In this document: in pieces, positions 8,942 through 18,200 of the stretch | Layout of the letters: the number at the start of each line of letters is the position of its first letter | Numbering within the stretch: position 1 is the stretch's first letter | Origin: DAOUKH01 sp964291475 | GTDB lineage: Bacteria > Chloroflexota > Dehalococcoidia > SHYB01 | DNA length: 64,000 nucleotides | Assembly (NCBI GenBank): GCA_964291475.2 | Contig: OZ220082.1 | Coordinates: 23,620 to 87,619, forward strand | Direction: 5' to 3' | Translations under genes and position numbers: made by a program | Notes under the pieces: generated by a model | What the model was told of the DNA's origin: nothing | The model's input: only the letters and a program-made list of their open reading frames with translations | The model's database searches: none

Positions 8942-9679
8942 ATGGTGAACGGGGTAGCTCCCAGGACGTATGACGCAGGGTCGGAGATGCCCGGGGAGTA
9001 CCGCGAGACGCTGCTCGAGCTCTGCTATCACAACAGCGAGGAGCTGATCGGCGTCGGCGGGCGGTTCGAGGGGCATATCGCCGACGTCATGGCGATGGCG
9101 TCGGAGCATGCGCCGGACTCGCGGTCGATGCTCCGCATCGCCAAGTTCTGCCACGAGGAGATCAAGCACGGCCACCAGTTCTACCAGGTCTACGCGCAGA
9201 TCGACGGCGACTTGCCGCGCAAGATTGAGGAGCACGGCCGGCTGGAGTTTCCCCGGTCCAAGAGGACCGACCCCTGGCTCGACTTCGCCATCACCAACGT
9301 CTTCTTCGACCGCTTCGGCGCCTTCCAAATCAGCGAGTGGATCGAGTCGAGCTATGCGCCGTTCGCGCGCATCGCGGCGATGCAGTCGGCGGAGGAGCAC
9401 CGGCACGCGCGGATGGGCGTCATCCACCTGCGGCCGCTGCTGAAGGACGCGGCGACGAAGGCGAAGGTCCAGAAGAAGATCGAGCGGTTCTGGTACCCGC
9501 TCACCCTCGATATGTTCGGGCGGTCGGAGAGTCCGCGCAACGAGCGCTACCGGAGGTGGGGGCTGAAGCGCCGCACCAATGAAGAGTTGCGTCAGGCTTA
9601 CCGCGAAAACCTCGACGCCGACCTCGTCTCCCTCGGGCTGACGCCGCCGGACCCGGCGGCGGGGCGGCGGGTGTTCTAG
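8942..9679 (+). CDS. Ferritin-like diiron protein related to PaaA/PaaC
   Basis: About 245 residues. Helical text with carboxylate/His pairs HEEIKHG and AEEHRHARMG, the ExxH motifs that bind a diiron centre in the phenylacetyl-CoA epoxidase family. PaaA-C work as a complex with PaaD and PaaE, and none of these is encoded nearby, so this is an orphan member and its reaction is unknown. Start: the ribosome site AGGAGG ends at 8937, so ATG 8942 or GTG 8945 is better spaced than ATG 8939. Its stop codon interlocks with that of the convergent AbrB gene (CTAG at 9676-9679). Confidence 0.75.
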   Translation: MVNGVAPRTYDAGSEMPGEYRETLLELCYHNSEELIGVGGRFEGHIADVMAMASEHAPDSRSMLRIAKFCHEEIKHGHQFYQVYAQIDGDLPRKIEEHGRLEFPRSKRTDPWLDFAITNVFFDRFGAFQISEWIESSYAPFARIAAMQSAEEHRHARMGVIHLRPLLKDAATKAKVQKKIERFWYPLTLDMFGRSESPRNERYRRWGLKRRTNEELRQAYRENLDADLVSLGLTPPDPAAGRRVF

Positions 9680-10002
9680 GGCCTGGGAGGACGGGGCCAG
9701 TCCTCCGCAGCCTCGCGCGCGGCCTCACGCCGCCGCTCCGCGATCAGCTCGTCCACCAAGCTCACCCCAGGTGGAACACGCCGGCGGAATTCCTCTTGCA
9801 GCCGCGCCAATGCGTGTTTCCAGGTCGTGATGCGCAGGCCGCCGTCGACGAACGAGATGGTCATCCTGTCCCCGGGCTCAACCCCGAGCGCCTTGCGATG
9901 CTTCTCGGGTATGACGACCTCTCCGTTCCCTCCCAAGCGAATCCGCGTGGTCATCCGAGCCTTGGGGTTGCGGGGGTCTGTTTTCATACGAGGGGTGGGC
10001 AT
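9676..10002 (-). CDS. AbrB/SpoVT-like DNA-binding protein
   Basis: 108 residues. A swapped-hairpin AbrB domain is readable: MTTRIRLGGNGEVVIPEKHRK, then LGVEPGDRMTISFVDGGLRI. The remaining C-terminal half is charged and helical. Such proteins are often antitoxins for PIN or MazF toxins, but no toxin gene is adjacent, so it is either an orphan or a local regulator. Internal Met codons before the domain make the exact start uncertain. Confidence 0.8.
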   Translation of the reverse strand: MPTPRMKTDPRNPKARMTTRIRLGGNGEVVIPEKHRKALGVEPGDRMTISFVDGGLRITTWKHALARLQEEFRRRVPPGVSLVDELIAERRREAAREAAEDWPRPPRP

Positions 10003-10083
10003 GGCGATTCTTCCCGATGCGGCGGCTAGTCATCAGTATGGGGCGACGGGGGCTTTCTCGCAAAGTAGCGCGGGCGCCTACCC

Positions 10084-11327
10084 TTACTCCACCACTACCG
10101 AGTAGTCGGTGGCCATGGGGGCGGGCTGGTATTCGCCGGTGTCGCCGGGGACGGTGACGGGGCCGGCCTCGCGGGAGGGGAGGAGTACCGCGGCCTGGCC
10201 GGGGGCGGTGACCTCGCCGCGTTGGTTCTCGATCCAGACTTCGAGGTTGACGATGCGGTGGACGCCCTCGGCGCGCTTGCCGACGACCTTGCCGTGGACC
10301 CATGACGTGTCGCCGATGTAGTTGAACTTGCGTATCTGGTCGGAGTGGCGGAAGAGCCAGCCGTCGTCGCCGGCCCAGTTGCCGGCGAGCTGCATCATCC
10401 ACTGGGTGCGCATGCGGCCGTAGTCGTAGGGGCGGGGGTTCCCGACGCGCTTGGCGCGGATGGCGTCCCAGTGGACGCGCTGGGCGGCGTCCCAGGCGCC
10501 GTACTCGTTGAGGGTGTAGAAGTTGGGGGCCTTCATGCGGTTCCGGTAGGCGGCGCGGAGGGGGCCGACGCCGAACTGGCCGAAGCCGTTGGCGATGTGC
10601 CAGCAGATGATGTCGGTGACGCAGAGCGGGCCGCGCACGATCGAGGGCAGGCGGTCGCCCTCGGCGACGTCCTCCCAGTAGCGGGGCTCGGCGCCGCGCA
10701 CGTACTCGTTGGCGTAGGCCTCGTCGATTTTCGCCAGATAGGCCTCGTCGTAGGCGGGGTCGTCGATGGTGAGGTTCTTGCCCTTCTTCTCCGACGCCTC
10801 GCGCTCGACGTGGAAGAAGTAGTTCATCAGCACGCCGGTGAGCTCGCCGCGCTGGTTGACGTACTCGTTCTTGTGGTGCACGACGGCCGACTTGCCGCCG
10901 AAGCTGGTCTCCTTCTCCTCGACCTTGGAGATGTAGAAGCGGCGGGTGATGACGTCGCCGGGGTGGATGGGGCGGTAGAACTCCCAGGAGTTTCCCGAGA
11001 GGTAGTTGGGGACACCGCTGAGGGCGGCCCGGCCCTTCTCGCGGACGTCGGGGGGATCGGCTTGGCGTTCACGTTGCCGCAGGTCGACATGTAGGCCGGC
11101 GGGGCGATGACCGAGCCCCACCGCGTCTTCGCGCCGTACTCGGGATCGGTGTGGAGGGGGTTGTCCTCGCCGTAGCCGTAGCAGTAGTGCCGGATCGAGT
11201 CTTCGGAGGCGACGGTGTTGAAGGGCTTGGGCCGGGGAGCGAGGATGCCGATGCGCGCCCGCATGCGCGCCATGCTTTCGGGCGTGATCCGGCCCCGCAT
11301 CTCCTTGGGACGGCTCTTCTCGGCCAT
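10084..11327 (-). CDS. MaoC-family (double hot-dog) acyl dehydratase, frameshifted
   Basis: The N-terminal part (start ATG 11327, ribosome site AGGAGG) reads MAEKSRPKEMRGRITPES to AYMSTCGNVNAKPI, a MaoC-like N-terminal hot-dog. The C-terminal part is in another frame from about 11050 and ends at 10084. It contains PNYLSGNSWEFYRPIHPGD and a second hot-dog half. The two frames meet in a run of six G on the plus strand (11050-11055). A seventh G restores KPIPPDVREKGRAALSGV and one protein of about 414 residues. MaoC proteins hydrate enoyl-CoA or similar thioesters. The downstream catabolic genes suit such a role, though the substrate is unknown. A TATACT box at 11359-11364 (minus strand) may be the promoter. 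Confidence 0.82.
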
Positions 11328-11466
11328 GGACTATCCTCCTGCGCAGCGGCGCCGCCCGAGTATAGCGTCCGGCGCGGTGGACGCTTCTGGTTGATGGCGG
11401 TAGACTACCTCTAGGCCCGGCCGGGCTAGGAGTAGGCCGGGGCTAGTGCAGACCACGGAGGAATCG

Positions 11467-12597
11467 ATGACCACGCAGACCAAGATCAACTACAAGTGCG
11501 TCTCGGCGGACTCGCACGTCAACCCGCCGCCCACCATCTACGCCGACCGCGTGCCGGCGGGGCTGAAGGAGCGGGCCCCGAGGGTCGAGAAGAAAGACGG
11601 CAAGGAAGTCCTGCGCTTCGAGGGCCGCGAGCAGAAGTTCATGTCGCTGGCCGGAGCGGCGGGCGCGGACTACGCCAAGCTGAAGACCGAGAGCGACGTC
11701 GCCCAGAAGGGGCACAAGGGCGGCTGGGACCCCATCGCCCGCCTCACGGACATGGAGACCGACGGCGTCGACGCCGAGGTGCTCTACGGCAGCGGCGACG
11801 GCGGCGGCGTCGAGATGAAGACGACCGACCGCGAGCTCCGCTTCGCGATGATGCAGGTCTACAACGACTGGCTCGCCGAGTACTGCCAGCCCAACCCGGC
11901 GCGCCTCGTCGGCATCGCCGAGATCCCCTTCTGGGACATCGACCTCGCCATCTCCGAGGCGACGCGGGCCAAGAAGATGGGCCTGCGCGGCGTCCTGCTC
12001 CCCTCCATCCCCGCGGTGGACAACTCCGACCCCGGCGACAAGTCCTACATCGACCCGGTCTACGAGCCGCTCTGGTCGGCCCTCGAAGACCTCGAAATGC
12101 CGATCAACTTCCACCTGGGCGGCAAGCCCCGGACCCGCGGCCTCGAGCAGATGCTGCTGGTCAGCGTCACCGTCAACAAGGCCATGATGGCCGAGCCGAT
12201 GACAAGCCTAATCTTCAGCGGCGTGCTCAAGAACCATCCCAAGCTCAAGCTGGTCTCGGTCGAGAGCGGCATCGGCTGGATGGCCTTCATCGTGGACTGG
12301 ATGGACCACAGCTGGGAGCGGCACCGCTACCACACCAACAGCCCGCTGGAGGAGCCGCCCAGCGAGGTCTGGCGCCGCCACGTCTACGGCACCTTCATCG
12401 AGGACTACGTGGGCGTCCGCGAGCGGCACACCATCGGCGTCAACCGGATCATGTGGTCCAGCGACTATCCCCACATCAACAGCACGTGGCCGAAGTCGCA
12501 GGAGTACATCGCGAAGCACCTCGACGGCGTCCCCGAAGACGAGCGGCGCATGATCATCGCCGACAACTGCGTCGAGCTCTACAACCTCAACGCCTAG
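11467..12597 (+). CDS. Amidohydrolase family protein (COG2159 type)
   Basis: 376 residues. Metal-dependent hydrolase/decarboxylase fold (ACMSD-like). Visible signatures are VSADSHVNPP at residues 12-21 with an Asp-Ser-His first metal motif, INFHLGG with a conserved His, SVESGIGWMAF and MWSSDYPH with the catalytic Asp near the C-terminus. Start: ATG 11467 after GGAGGA. It stands before an epimerase and an FAD dehydrogenase on the same strand, separated by a 356-bp repeat-containing gap, so co-transcription is uncertain. The substrate cannot be read from the sequence. Confidence 0.86.
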   Translation: MTTQTKINYKCVSADSHVNPPPTIYADRVPAGLKERAPRVEKKDGKEVLRFEGREQKFMSLAGAAGADYAKLKTESDVAQKGHKGGWDPIARLTDMETDGVDAEVLYGSGDGGGVEMKTTDRELRFAMMQVYNDWLAEYCQPNPARLVGIAEIPFWDIDLAISEATRAKKMGLRGVLLPSIPAVDNSDPGDKSYIDPVYEPLWSALEDLEMPINFHLGGKPRTRGLEQMLLVSVTVNKAMMAEPMTSLIFSGVLKNHPKLKLVSVESGIGWMAFIVDWMDHSWERHRYHTNSPLEEPPSEVWRRHVYGTFIEDYVGVRERHTIGVNRIMWSSDYPHINSTWPKSQEYIAKHLDGVPEDERRMIIADNCVELYNLNA

Positions 12598-12680
12598 CGC
12601 CGCCCCGCTTCCCCAAGGCAAGCGTCCTCACCCCTCTCCGGCCGGAGGGGGTGAGTCTATTTCGGACCGCGTTCACCCTA

Positions 12681-12757
12681 GGAAGCAGCGCCCTACGGGC
12701 GCTCGCGCGCCTGAAGGCGCGCGCCCTCTCTCAAATCTCCCCCAGAGGGGGAGAGGG
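12681..12757 (+). repeat. Tri-hairpin dispersed repeat, copy B
   Basis: Second copy of the repeat at 1570-1646, with the same three inverted repeats and the same CTCTCTCAAAT spacer and a few substitutions in loops. It lies in the 356-bp gap 12598-12953. The rest of that gap holds G-rich sequence containing GTGCAAGGGTCTCCAGCGG (about 12805-12823), which recurs near copy C (about 19711-19730) and near 49121-49140. No gene is seen in the gap. Confidence 0.8.
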
Positions 12758-12953
12758 AAGAACCGCCCCGCTCCAGCCGTTTCCCAACCCTCGGCGGGAG
12801 TTGTGCAAGGGTCTCCAGCGGAAGAGGGGGAAGACCGCCCCGCAACCCCCGCCCCTCAGGTCTCTGGCTCGCGTCCTATCTTTCCGGCGCGGGCTGGGCT
12901 ATCCTTCGGCGCGGCGCCGAGGCATCCCATATCCGCGCCGCAAGGAGGCCGCC

Positions 12954-13874
12954 GTGCTGAAAGGTGAGAAGATTCTCGTGACCGGGCCCGCGGGGCAGGT
13001 CGCGTTTCCGGTCTGCAAGACCCTGGCGAAGGAGAACGAAGTCGTCGGGATCGCGCGCTTCAGCAACCCCGACGACCGGGCCCGCGTCGAGGCGGCCGGC
13101 GTCAAGGCGGTCAAGCTGGACATGGGCGTGGACTCCTTCGACGCGCTCGACGACGACTTCACCTACGTCCTCAACTTCGCGGTGGTGAAGAGCCCCGACG
13201 ACAACTTCGACTACGACCTCGCGGTCAACGGCGAGGGAACGGGCCGGCTGATGTACCACACGCGGAAGGCGAAGGCCTTCCTGCACTGCTCCTCGACCGC
13301 GGTCTACCGGCCCACCGGCGGGCGCAAGCTGAAGGAGACCGACCTGCTCGGCGACAGCCACGTGGTCATGGGCCCCGGCATGGCGACGTACAGCATCTCC
13401 AAGATCGCCAGCGAGGTCGTGGCCCGGTTCGCCTGCGTGCAGCTCGGACTCCCCACCGTGATCGCGCGGCTCAACGTGCCCTTCGGGGACAACGGCGGCT
13501 GGCCCTACTACCACCTGCTGGCGATGATGGCGGGGCTGCCGATTCCGGTGCACCCCTCGCTGGGCAACTACTACGCGCCCATCCACGAGGACGACATCGA
13601 CGTCCACGTCGAGGAGTTGCTGGCGGCGGCGTCCGTGCCCGCGCTCACCCTGAACTGGGGCGGCAGCGAGGAGGCGAGCATCGAGGAGTGGTGCGCCCAC
13701 ATGGGCGAGCTGACCGGCCTCGAGCCCAAGTTCGACTACACCGAGCAGGCCCTCGGCAGCATCTCGCCCGACCCCGAACTGATGCACCAACACTTGAGCC
13801 GCACCACGGTGCCGTGGAAGGACGGCCTGCGGCGGATGATCGAAGCCCGCAACCCGGAGCTGCTTCGCCGGTAG
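12954..13874 (+). CDS. NAD-dependent epimerase/dehydratase family protein
   Basis: 306 residues, an extended short-chain dehydrogenase. The cofactor-binding turn TGPAGQVA (residues 10-17) replaces the common GxxGxxG form. SSTAVY provides a catalytic Ser/Thr region and YSISK gives Tyr146 and Lys150. Start: GTG 12954 with AAGGAGG five bases upstream. The reading frame is open much further upstream, but that part only shadows the amidohydrolase. It is followed by a flavoprotein dehydrogenase after 55 bases and is possibly co-transcribed. The substrate is unknown. Confidence 0.85.
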   Translation: MLKGEKILVTGPAGQVAFPVCKTLAKENEVVGIARFSNPDDRARVEAAGVKAVKLDMGVDSFDALDDDFTYVLNFAVVKSPDDNFDYDLAVNGEGTGRLMYHTRKAKAFLHCSSTAVYRPTGGRKLKETDLLGDSHVVMGPGMATYSISKIASEVVARFACVQLGLPTVIARLNVPFGDNGGWPYYHLLAMMAGLPIPVHPSLGNYYAPIHEDDIDVHVEELLAAASVPALTLNWGGSEEASIEEWCAHMGELTGLEPKFDYTEQALGSISPDPELMHQHLSRTTVPWKDGLRRMIEARNPELLRR

Positions 13875-13929
13875 ACCCCTAGTGCCCCTGATGCGAACGC
13901 CGCGAGCCAACCGCGGCGGGAGGTCGAAC

Positions 13930-15591
13930 ATGCCTGCCAAGATTCCCGCGAAGTGGGACCGTGAAGTCGACGTCGTCGTGCTTGGGTCGGGAGGGGCCGG
14001 CCTCGTGGCCGCCACCCTGGCGCACGACGGCGGCGCCGAGACGCTGCTGCTGGAGAAGGCCCCGCTGATCGGCGGGACGACCGGCGTCTCCGGCGGGATG
14101 CCCTGGGTCCCCCGCAACAAGCACATGGCCGCCGTGGGCGTCGAGGACTCCCGCGAGGACGCGCTCACCTACCTGCGCCGCCTCACGCTGGGCATCGAGC
14201 CCGATTCGTCGCTGCTCGAGGTCTACGTCGACACCGCGCACGAGATGATCGACTACCTCGAGGAGCACACGCCGCTGCGCATGTTCTCCACGAGCTGGTT
14301 CGCCGACTACTACCACCAGTTCCCCGGCGGCAAGCAACGGGGGCGCTCCATCGAGAACCACCCGTTCGACGCCAAGCAGTTGGGCGAGTGGGCCCAGCGG
14401 CTCCGCATCAGCCCCATCTATCCGCCGATCACGATGGAGGAGGGCTCCGTCGCGAGCGATCCGTCGCAGATCAACTTCGCGCTGCTGGCGGAACGGGCGC
14501 AGAACGACATCCGCACCATGGGCGGCGCCCTCGTCGCCTCGCTGTTCAAGGGGCTGCTCGACCGCGGCGTCGAGGCGCTGACGGAGGCGCCGGCCCGCGA
14601 GCTGGTGCTCGACGGCGACGGCGCGGTCGTCGGCGTGCGCGCCGAGCACGAAGGCGGCGACCTCTACGTCGGCGCGCGGCGGGGCGTCATCCTCGCCACC
14701 GGCGGCTACGAATGGAACAAGGAGCTGGTCAGCACCTTCCTGCGGCAGGGTCTCACCCATCCCCTCAGCCCGCCCTACAACGACGGCGACGGCCTCGTCA
14801 TGGCGATGGAGGCTGGGGCCGCGCTGGGGAACATGGGGCAGGCCTGGTGGAGCCCGGCGGTGGTCGACCCGACGATGGAGTTCGAGGGGCACCCCCTCGC
14901 CCACACCGGCAGCGGGATCCCCACGCTCCCCGGCGCGATGCTGGTCAACCGCTCCGGCAAGCGCTTCGTCAACGAGTGCACCACCTACATGGACCTGCCG
15001 AAGACGTTCTACACCTTCGACCCGGTGGCGCAGGAGCACCCCAACTACCCGTCGTGGGCCATCTTCGACGACGCCTGCAAGAGCACGAACATCATCTTCA
15101 CCATGATGCCCGGCGAGCCCGCCCCCGACTGGCTCGACCAGGCGCCGACCATTCGCGAGCTCGCGGAGAAGGTCGGCATCGACCCGGACGGCCTCGACGA
15201 GCAGGTCTCCCGCTTCAACCGCTTCGCCGCCGAGGGCGTCGACCCCGACTTCCAGCGGGGCGCCAAGGCCTACGGCCCGCATACCGGCGGCGACTACGAC
15301 GCGACGCGGACGCTGTCGCCGCTGGAGACGCCGCCCTTCTACGCCCTCCCCATCCTCTGGGGCGCGCTGGGGACGAACGGCGGGCCGCGCACCGACGCGA
15401 ACGCGCAGGTGAAGAACCACCGCGGCGGCCTCATCGAGGGGCTCTTCGCGGCGGGGAACGTGGCGGCGGGGGTCTTCGGCCCCACCTATCCGGGCGGCGG
15501 CGCGACGCTGGGCCCGGCGATGACGTTCGGCTACATCGCGGGGAAGGCGGCGTCGGCGCGGCCGTCACGCGACCTGCCGTCGGGGGGCTAG
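13930..15591 (+). CDS. FAD-dependent dehydrogenase, fumarate reductase/3-ketosteroid dehydrogenase-like
   Basis: 553 residues. The Rossmann FAD motif VLGSGGAGLVAA is at about 18-29, followed by LLLEKAPLIGGTTGVSGG, and the C-terminal motif AGNVAAGVFGPTYPGGGATLGPAMTFG is typical of ketosteroid 1-dehydrogenases and related flavoproteins. Such enzymes introduce double bonds next to a keto group or reduce them. Start: ATG 13930 with GGGAGG upstream. An upstream in-frame ATG at 13882 lacks that signal. With the epimerase and the SRPBCC gene (2 bases downstream) it forms a likely catabolic operon. The true substrate is unknown. Confidence 0.87.
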   Translation: MPAKIPAKWDREVDVVVLGSGGAGLVAATLAHDGGAETLLLEKAPLIGGTTGVSGGMPWVPRNKHMAAVGVEDSREDALTYLRRLTLGIEPDSSLLEVYVDTAHEMIDYLEEHTPLRMFSTSWFADYYHQFPGGKQRGRSIENHPFDAKQLGEWAQRLRISPIYPPITMEEGSVASDPSQINFALLAERAQNDIRTMGGALVASLFKGLLDRGVEALTEAPARELVLDGDGAVVGVRAEHEGGDLYVGARRGVILATGGYEWNKELVSTFLRQGLTHPLSPPYNDGDGLVMAMEAGAALGNMGQAWWSPAVVDPTMEFEGHPLAHTGSGIPTLPGAMLVNRSGKRFVNECTTYMDLPKTFYTFDPVAQEHPNYPSWAIFDDACKSTNIIFTMMPGEPAPDWLDQAPTIRELAEKVGIDPDGLDEQVSRFNRFAAEGVDPDFQRGAKAYGPHTGGDYDATRTLSPLETPPFYALPILWGALGTNGGPRTDANAQVKNHRGGLIEGLFAAGNVAAGVFGPTYPGGGATLGPAMTFGYIAGKAASARPSRDLPSGG

Positions 15592-15593
15592 CC

Positions 15594-16049
15594 GTGGCCG
15601 TGGGCGAGGCCGTCCGCGAGGTCGGCGCTCCCATCGAGGCAGTGTGGCGCTTCACCAGCGACATGGGCAACTGGGCGCCGCTGGTGACCGGCTACCAGTC
15701 GCACGAGCGGCTCTCCGATGACGAGTCGCTGTGGACGCTCAAGGGACAGATCGGTCAACTGAGCAAGGCGGTGACGTTCCGCGTCCGCATCACCGAGTGG
15801 GACGAGCCGTCGAAGGTCGCCTTCACGCTTGACGCAACGAACGACAACGTCTCCGGATCGGGCTCCTTTACGGCGGCGCCTGCGGACGGCGGCTCGACCA
15901 CGATGCACGTCCACCTCGAGCTGGTCCCCGGCGGCTTCCAAGGGCCCATGGTGAACGCGCTGCTGGCGCCCGTGCTGCCCAAGGTCTGCGACGAGTTCGC
16001 CGGAACACTCGCCGCCGCGATCGAGGAGTCGCACCGCGCGGCCGGGTAG
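15594..16049 (+). CDS. SRPBCC (CoxG-like) family protein
   Basis: 151 residues with a START/SRPBCC fold: VREVGAPIEAVWRFTSDMGNWAPLVTGY at the N-terminus, a central beta-sheet and a long C-terminal helix ending AGTLAAAIEES. Such proteins form a hydrophobic cavity for a small ligand, and CoxG is the named relative. Start: GTG 15594, two bases after the preceding flavoprotein stop, which implies translational coupling. It converges with the phosphofructokinase gene, with the stops four bases apart. Confidence 0.75.
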   Translation: MAVGEAVREVGAPIEAVWRFTSDMGNWAPLVTGYQSHERLSDDESLWTLKGQIGQLSKAVTFRVRITEWDEPSKVAFTLDATNDNVSGSGSFTAAPADGGSTTMHVHLELVPGGFQGPMVNALLAPVLPKVCDEFAGTLAAAIEESHRAAG

Positions 16050-16052
16050 GCG

Positions 16053-17243
16053 CTAGCGGAAGCGGCCGAAGCGGGGGAGGGGGCCGCCCATGAGGGGGCG
16101 GGCGTAGTCGCGGAAGAGGCGCGTGGGGAGATCGGTGACCGGCTCGGAGAAGCCCTCGGGGAGCAGGCGCTCCTTGCCCGCGACGGCCTCCAACGGGGCC
16201 AGTCCGACGCCGCACCGGTAGGGGCCATCGGGGGCGCGCACCAGCGTCACCATCTTGCCGGTCTCGCCCTGCAGGGCGTAGCGCACCGCCGCCTCGCCGA
16301 CCATGCGCGCCTCCTGGGCGTCGACCCGGGAGACGGCGAGGGCCATCGACCGCGCCAGCATCCCCGGCTTCGTGAAATTCGCGCGCACCTTCAACCGTCG
16401 GCTCGCCAGGCGGGAGAGATAGTGCGCCGGGCTCGGCCAATAGGCGTGACCGAACTCGTCGACGTAGTCGGGCTCGCCTCCGGCGCCCAGCGGCCCGTCG
16501 GGGCCCTTGGCGTTCTCGGCGACGACGGCGACGGCGTAGCCGAACTTGGTCATCGCCTCGTCCAGCAAGGCGAGGAAGCGGTCTTCGTGGACGACCTTCT
16601 CGGGGCTGACGATCGCGTGCGGGGCGTCGCGCTCCTCCCGCTTGGCCATGCCCGCCGACACCGCGAGCCACGCCGCGTTGCGTCCCATCGCCTCCAGGAC
16701 CAGGACCGGGCGGTCGACGCCCATGGCCTCGGCGTCCCGGGCGGTGCTCATCGTCGCGAGGGCGAGGTAGCGCGCGGCGCTGCCGAAGCCGGGGCAGTGG
16801 TCCGTCTCGGGCAGGTCGTTGTCGACCGTCTTGGGGACGCCGATCACGGTGAGCGGGTAGTCCCGCTGCCGCGCCGCCTCGCCGAAGAGACGGGCGTTCT
16901 CGGCGGAGTCGTTGCCGCCGATGTTGATGATGCAGGTGACGTTGTGCGACTGCAGCGCCTCGAAGACGGCGGGGATGTCCTCGCCGGTGATCTTGCGCCG
17001 CGCCGTGCCCAGCGCCGACCCCGGCGTGCGGGCGACGGCGCGCCACACGGCCTCGGTCTGGGCGGAGAGGTCGATGAAGTTCCCGGCGATGAGGCCGCGA
17101 GGGCCGTGGTCGGCCCCATAGACGCGCTCGAAGGCGCCGCTGCGCTCGGCCTCGTAGAAGACGCCGGCCAGGCTCTGGTTGATGACGTGCGTCGGCCCGC
17201 CGGACTGCAGCACGAGCAGCGAGCCTTTGCGTCCCTTCGGCAT
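16053..17243 (-). CDS. 6-phosphofructokinase, diphosphate-dependent type
   Basis: 396 residues. Phosphorylates fructose 6-phosphate, or reverses that step. The N-terminal LLVLQSGGPTHVIN is the PFK nucleotide loop. IGGNDSAENA replaces the glycine of ATP enzymes (GGDGT) with Asp, and PKTVDND has the Lys typical of PPi-dependent enzymes, so pyrophosphate is the likelier phosphoryl donor. Start: ATG 17243 before PKGRKGS, with GGGAGGG about nine bases upstream. A longer frame upstream lacks family similarity. It is divergent from the inositol-phosphatase-like gene. Confidence 0.88.
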   Translation of the reverse strand: MPKGRKGSLLVLQSGGPTHVINQSLAGVFYEAERSGAFERVYGADHGPRGLIAGNFIDLSAQTEAVWRAVARTPGSALGTARRKITGEDIPAVFEALQSHNVTCIINIGGNDSAENARLFGEAARQRDYPLTVIGVPKTVDNDLPETDHCPGFGSAARYLALATMSTARDAEAMGVDRPVLVLEAMGRNAAWLAVSAGMAKREERDAPHAIVSPEKVVHEDRFLALLDEAMTKFGYAVAVVAENAKGPDGPLGAGGEPDYVDEFGHAYWPSPAHYLSRLASRRLKVRANFTKPGMLARSMALAVSRVDAQEARMVGEAAVRYALQGETGKMVTLVRAPDGPYRCGVGLAPLEAVAGKERLLPEGFSEPVTDLPTRLFRDYARPLMGGPLPRFGRFR

Positions 17244-17356
17244 CGGTATGCGCCCTCCCCTCGCCGGTTCGCCTCTGTACAAGCTCACCTTCCATTCTAA
17301 GGGGTGTGCTAGACTTCACGTTCGGCGTGCCCCGTCCGAGGCCGCGGCGTCCCTTC

Positions 17357-18181
17357 ATGGCGGATATTCCACGTTCCCGCAGCGGCAAAGAGGTCGGCGA
17401 GGTCGCCCTTCCCTTGCTTCGCGACGCCGGCGCGCTGCTCCTCGACCGGTTCCACGGCGACAAGAACGTGCGCTCCAAGGGGCGCGCCAACCTTGTCACC
17501 GACGTCGACTTCGAGGCGGAGGCGCTGATCTTGGAGCGCCTGCGCGCCGAGTACCCGGACTTCCGCGTGCTCGCGGAGGAGTCGGGGGAAAGCGGCAGCG
17601 CGGATTCACCTTACGTGTGGATCGTCGACCCGGTGGACGGCACGCGCAACTACGCCATCGGCGTCCCGTACTTCGCCACCACCATCGCCCTGGCGCGCGA
17701 CGGCGAGGTCGTCTACGGCGCCACCTACGACCCCTCCCGCGACGAGATGTTCGAGGCGAGGCGAGGCGGCGGCGCGACCTGCAACGGGCGGCCCCTACGC
17801 GTCTCCGAACGGACGAGCCTGGGCATGGCCACGCTGGCCACCGACATGGGCTACAACGACGCCATGGCCGGCTTCGCGCTGCAGCTCCTCGACCGGCTCT
17901 GGCCGGGGATGCAGGCGGTGCGCATCATGGGGTCGGCGGCGCTGGGGCTGGCCTACACCGCCTCAGGCCGCGCCGACGTCTATTTCCACCACTGCCTCGC
18001 GCCGTGGGACATCGCGGCGGGCATCCTGCTCGCTCAGGAGGCCGGAGCCGTGGTCACCGACCGCAACGGGGCGCCGATCTCGCTGGACAGCCCCTCCATC
18101 ATCGTCGCCAACGAGGCCCTCAAGGACGAGTTCCTCCAGGTCACCAGGGGCCTGCCCTGGCGCGATCCGCCCGGCGGCTAG
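17357..18181 (+). CDS. Inositol monophosphatase family phosphatase
   Basis: About 274 residues. Mg-dependent phosphatase with all family motifs: LAEESG, WIVDPVDGTRNY and APWDIAAG. It could act on inositol phosphate, fructose 1,6-bisphosphate or 3'-phosphoadenosine phosphate. Its position opposite a phosphofructokinase fits a sugar-phosphate substrate, but this is inference. Start: ATG 17357 (MADIPRS) is closest to the family N-terminus. GTG 17306 would add 17 residues. Neither has a good ribosome site. Confidence 0.87.
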   Translation: MADIPRSRSGKEVGEVALPLLRDAGALLLDRFHGDKNVRSKGRANLVTDVDFEAEALILERLRAEYPDFRVLAEESGESGSADSPYVWIVDPVDGTRNYAIGVPYFATTIALARDGEVVYGATYDPSRDEMFEARRGGGATCNGRPLRVSERTSLGMATLATDMGYNDAMAGFALQLLDRLWPGMQAVRIMGSAALGLAYTASGRADVYFHHCLAPWDIAAGILLAQEAGAVVTDRNGAPISLDSPSIIVANEALKDEFLQVTRGLPWRDPPGG

Positions 18182-18200
18182 CGGCGGGGGCTAGCCCCCC

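Noticed and set aside
12640..12840. rRNA or ncRNA gene suggested by stable hairpins
   Set aside because: The same hairpins recur in two other gaps with no promoter or conserved unpaired core, so a dispersed repeat is the better explanation.
11496..13874. A 792-residue frame ending in the epimerase
   Set aside because: The first two thirds are an Arg/Pro-rich shadow of the amidohydrolase and intergenic repeats. The epimerase starts at GTG 12954.
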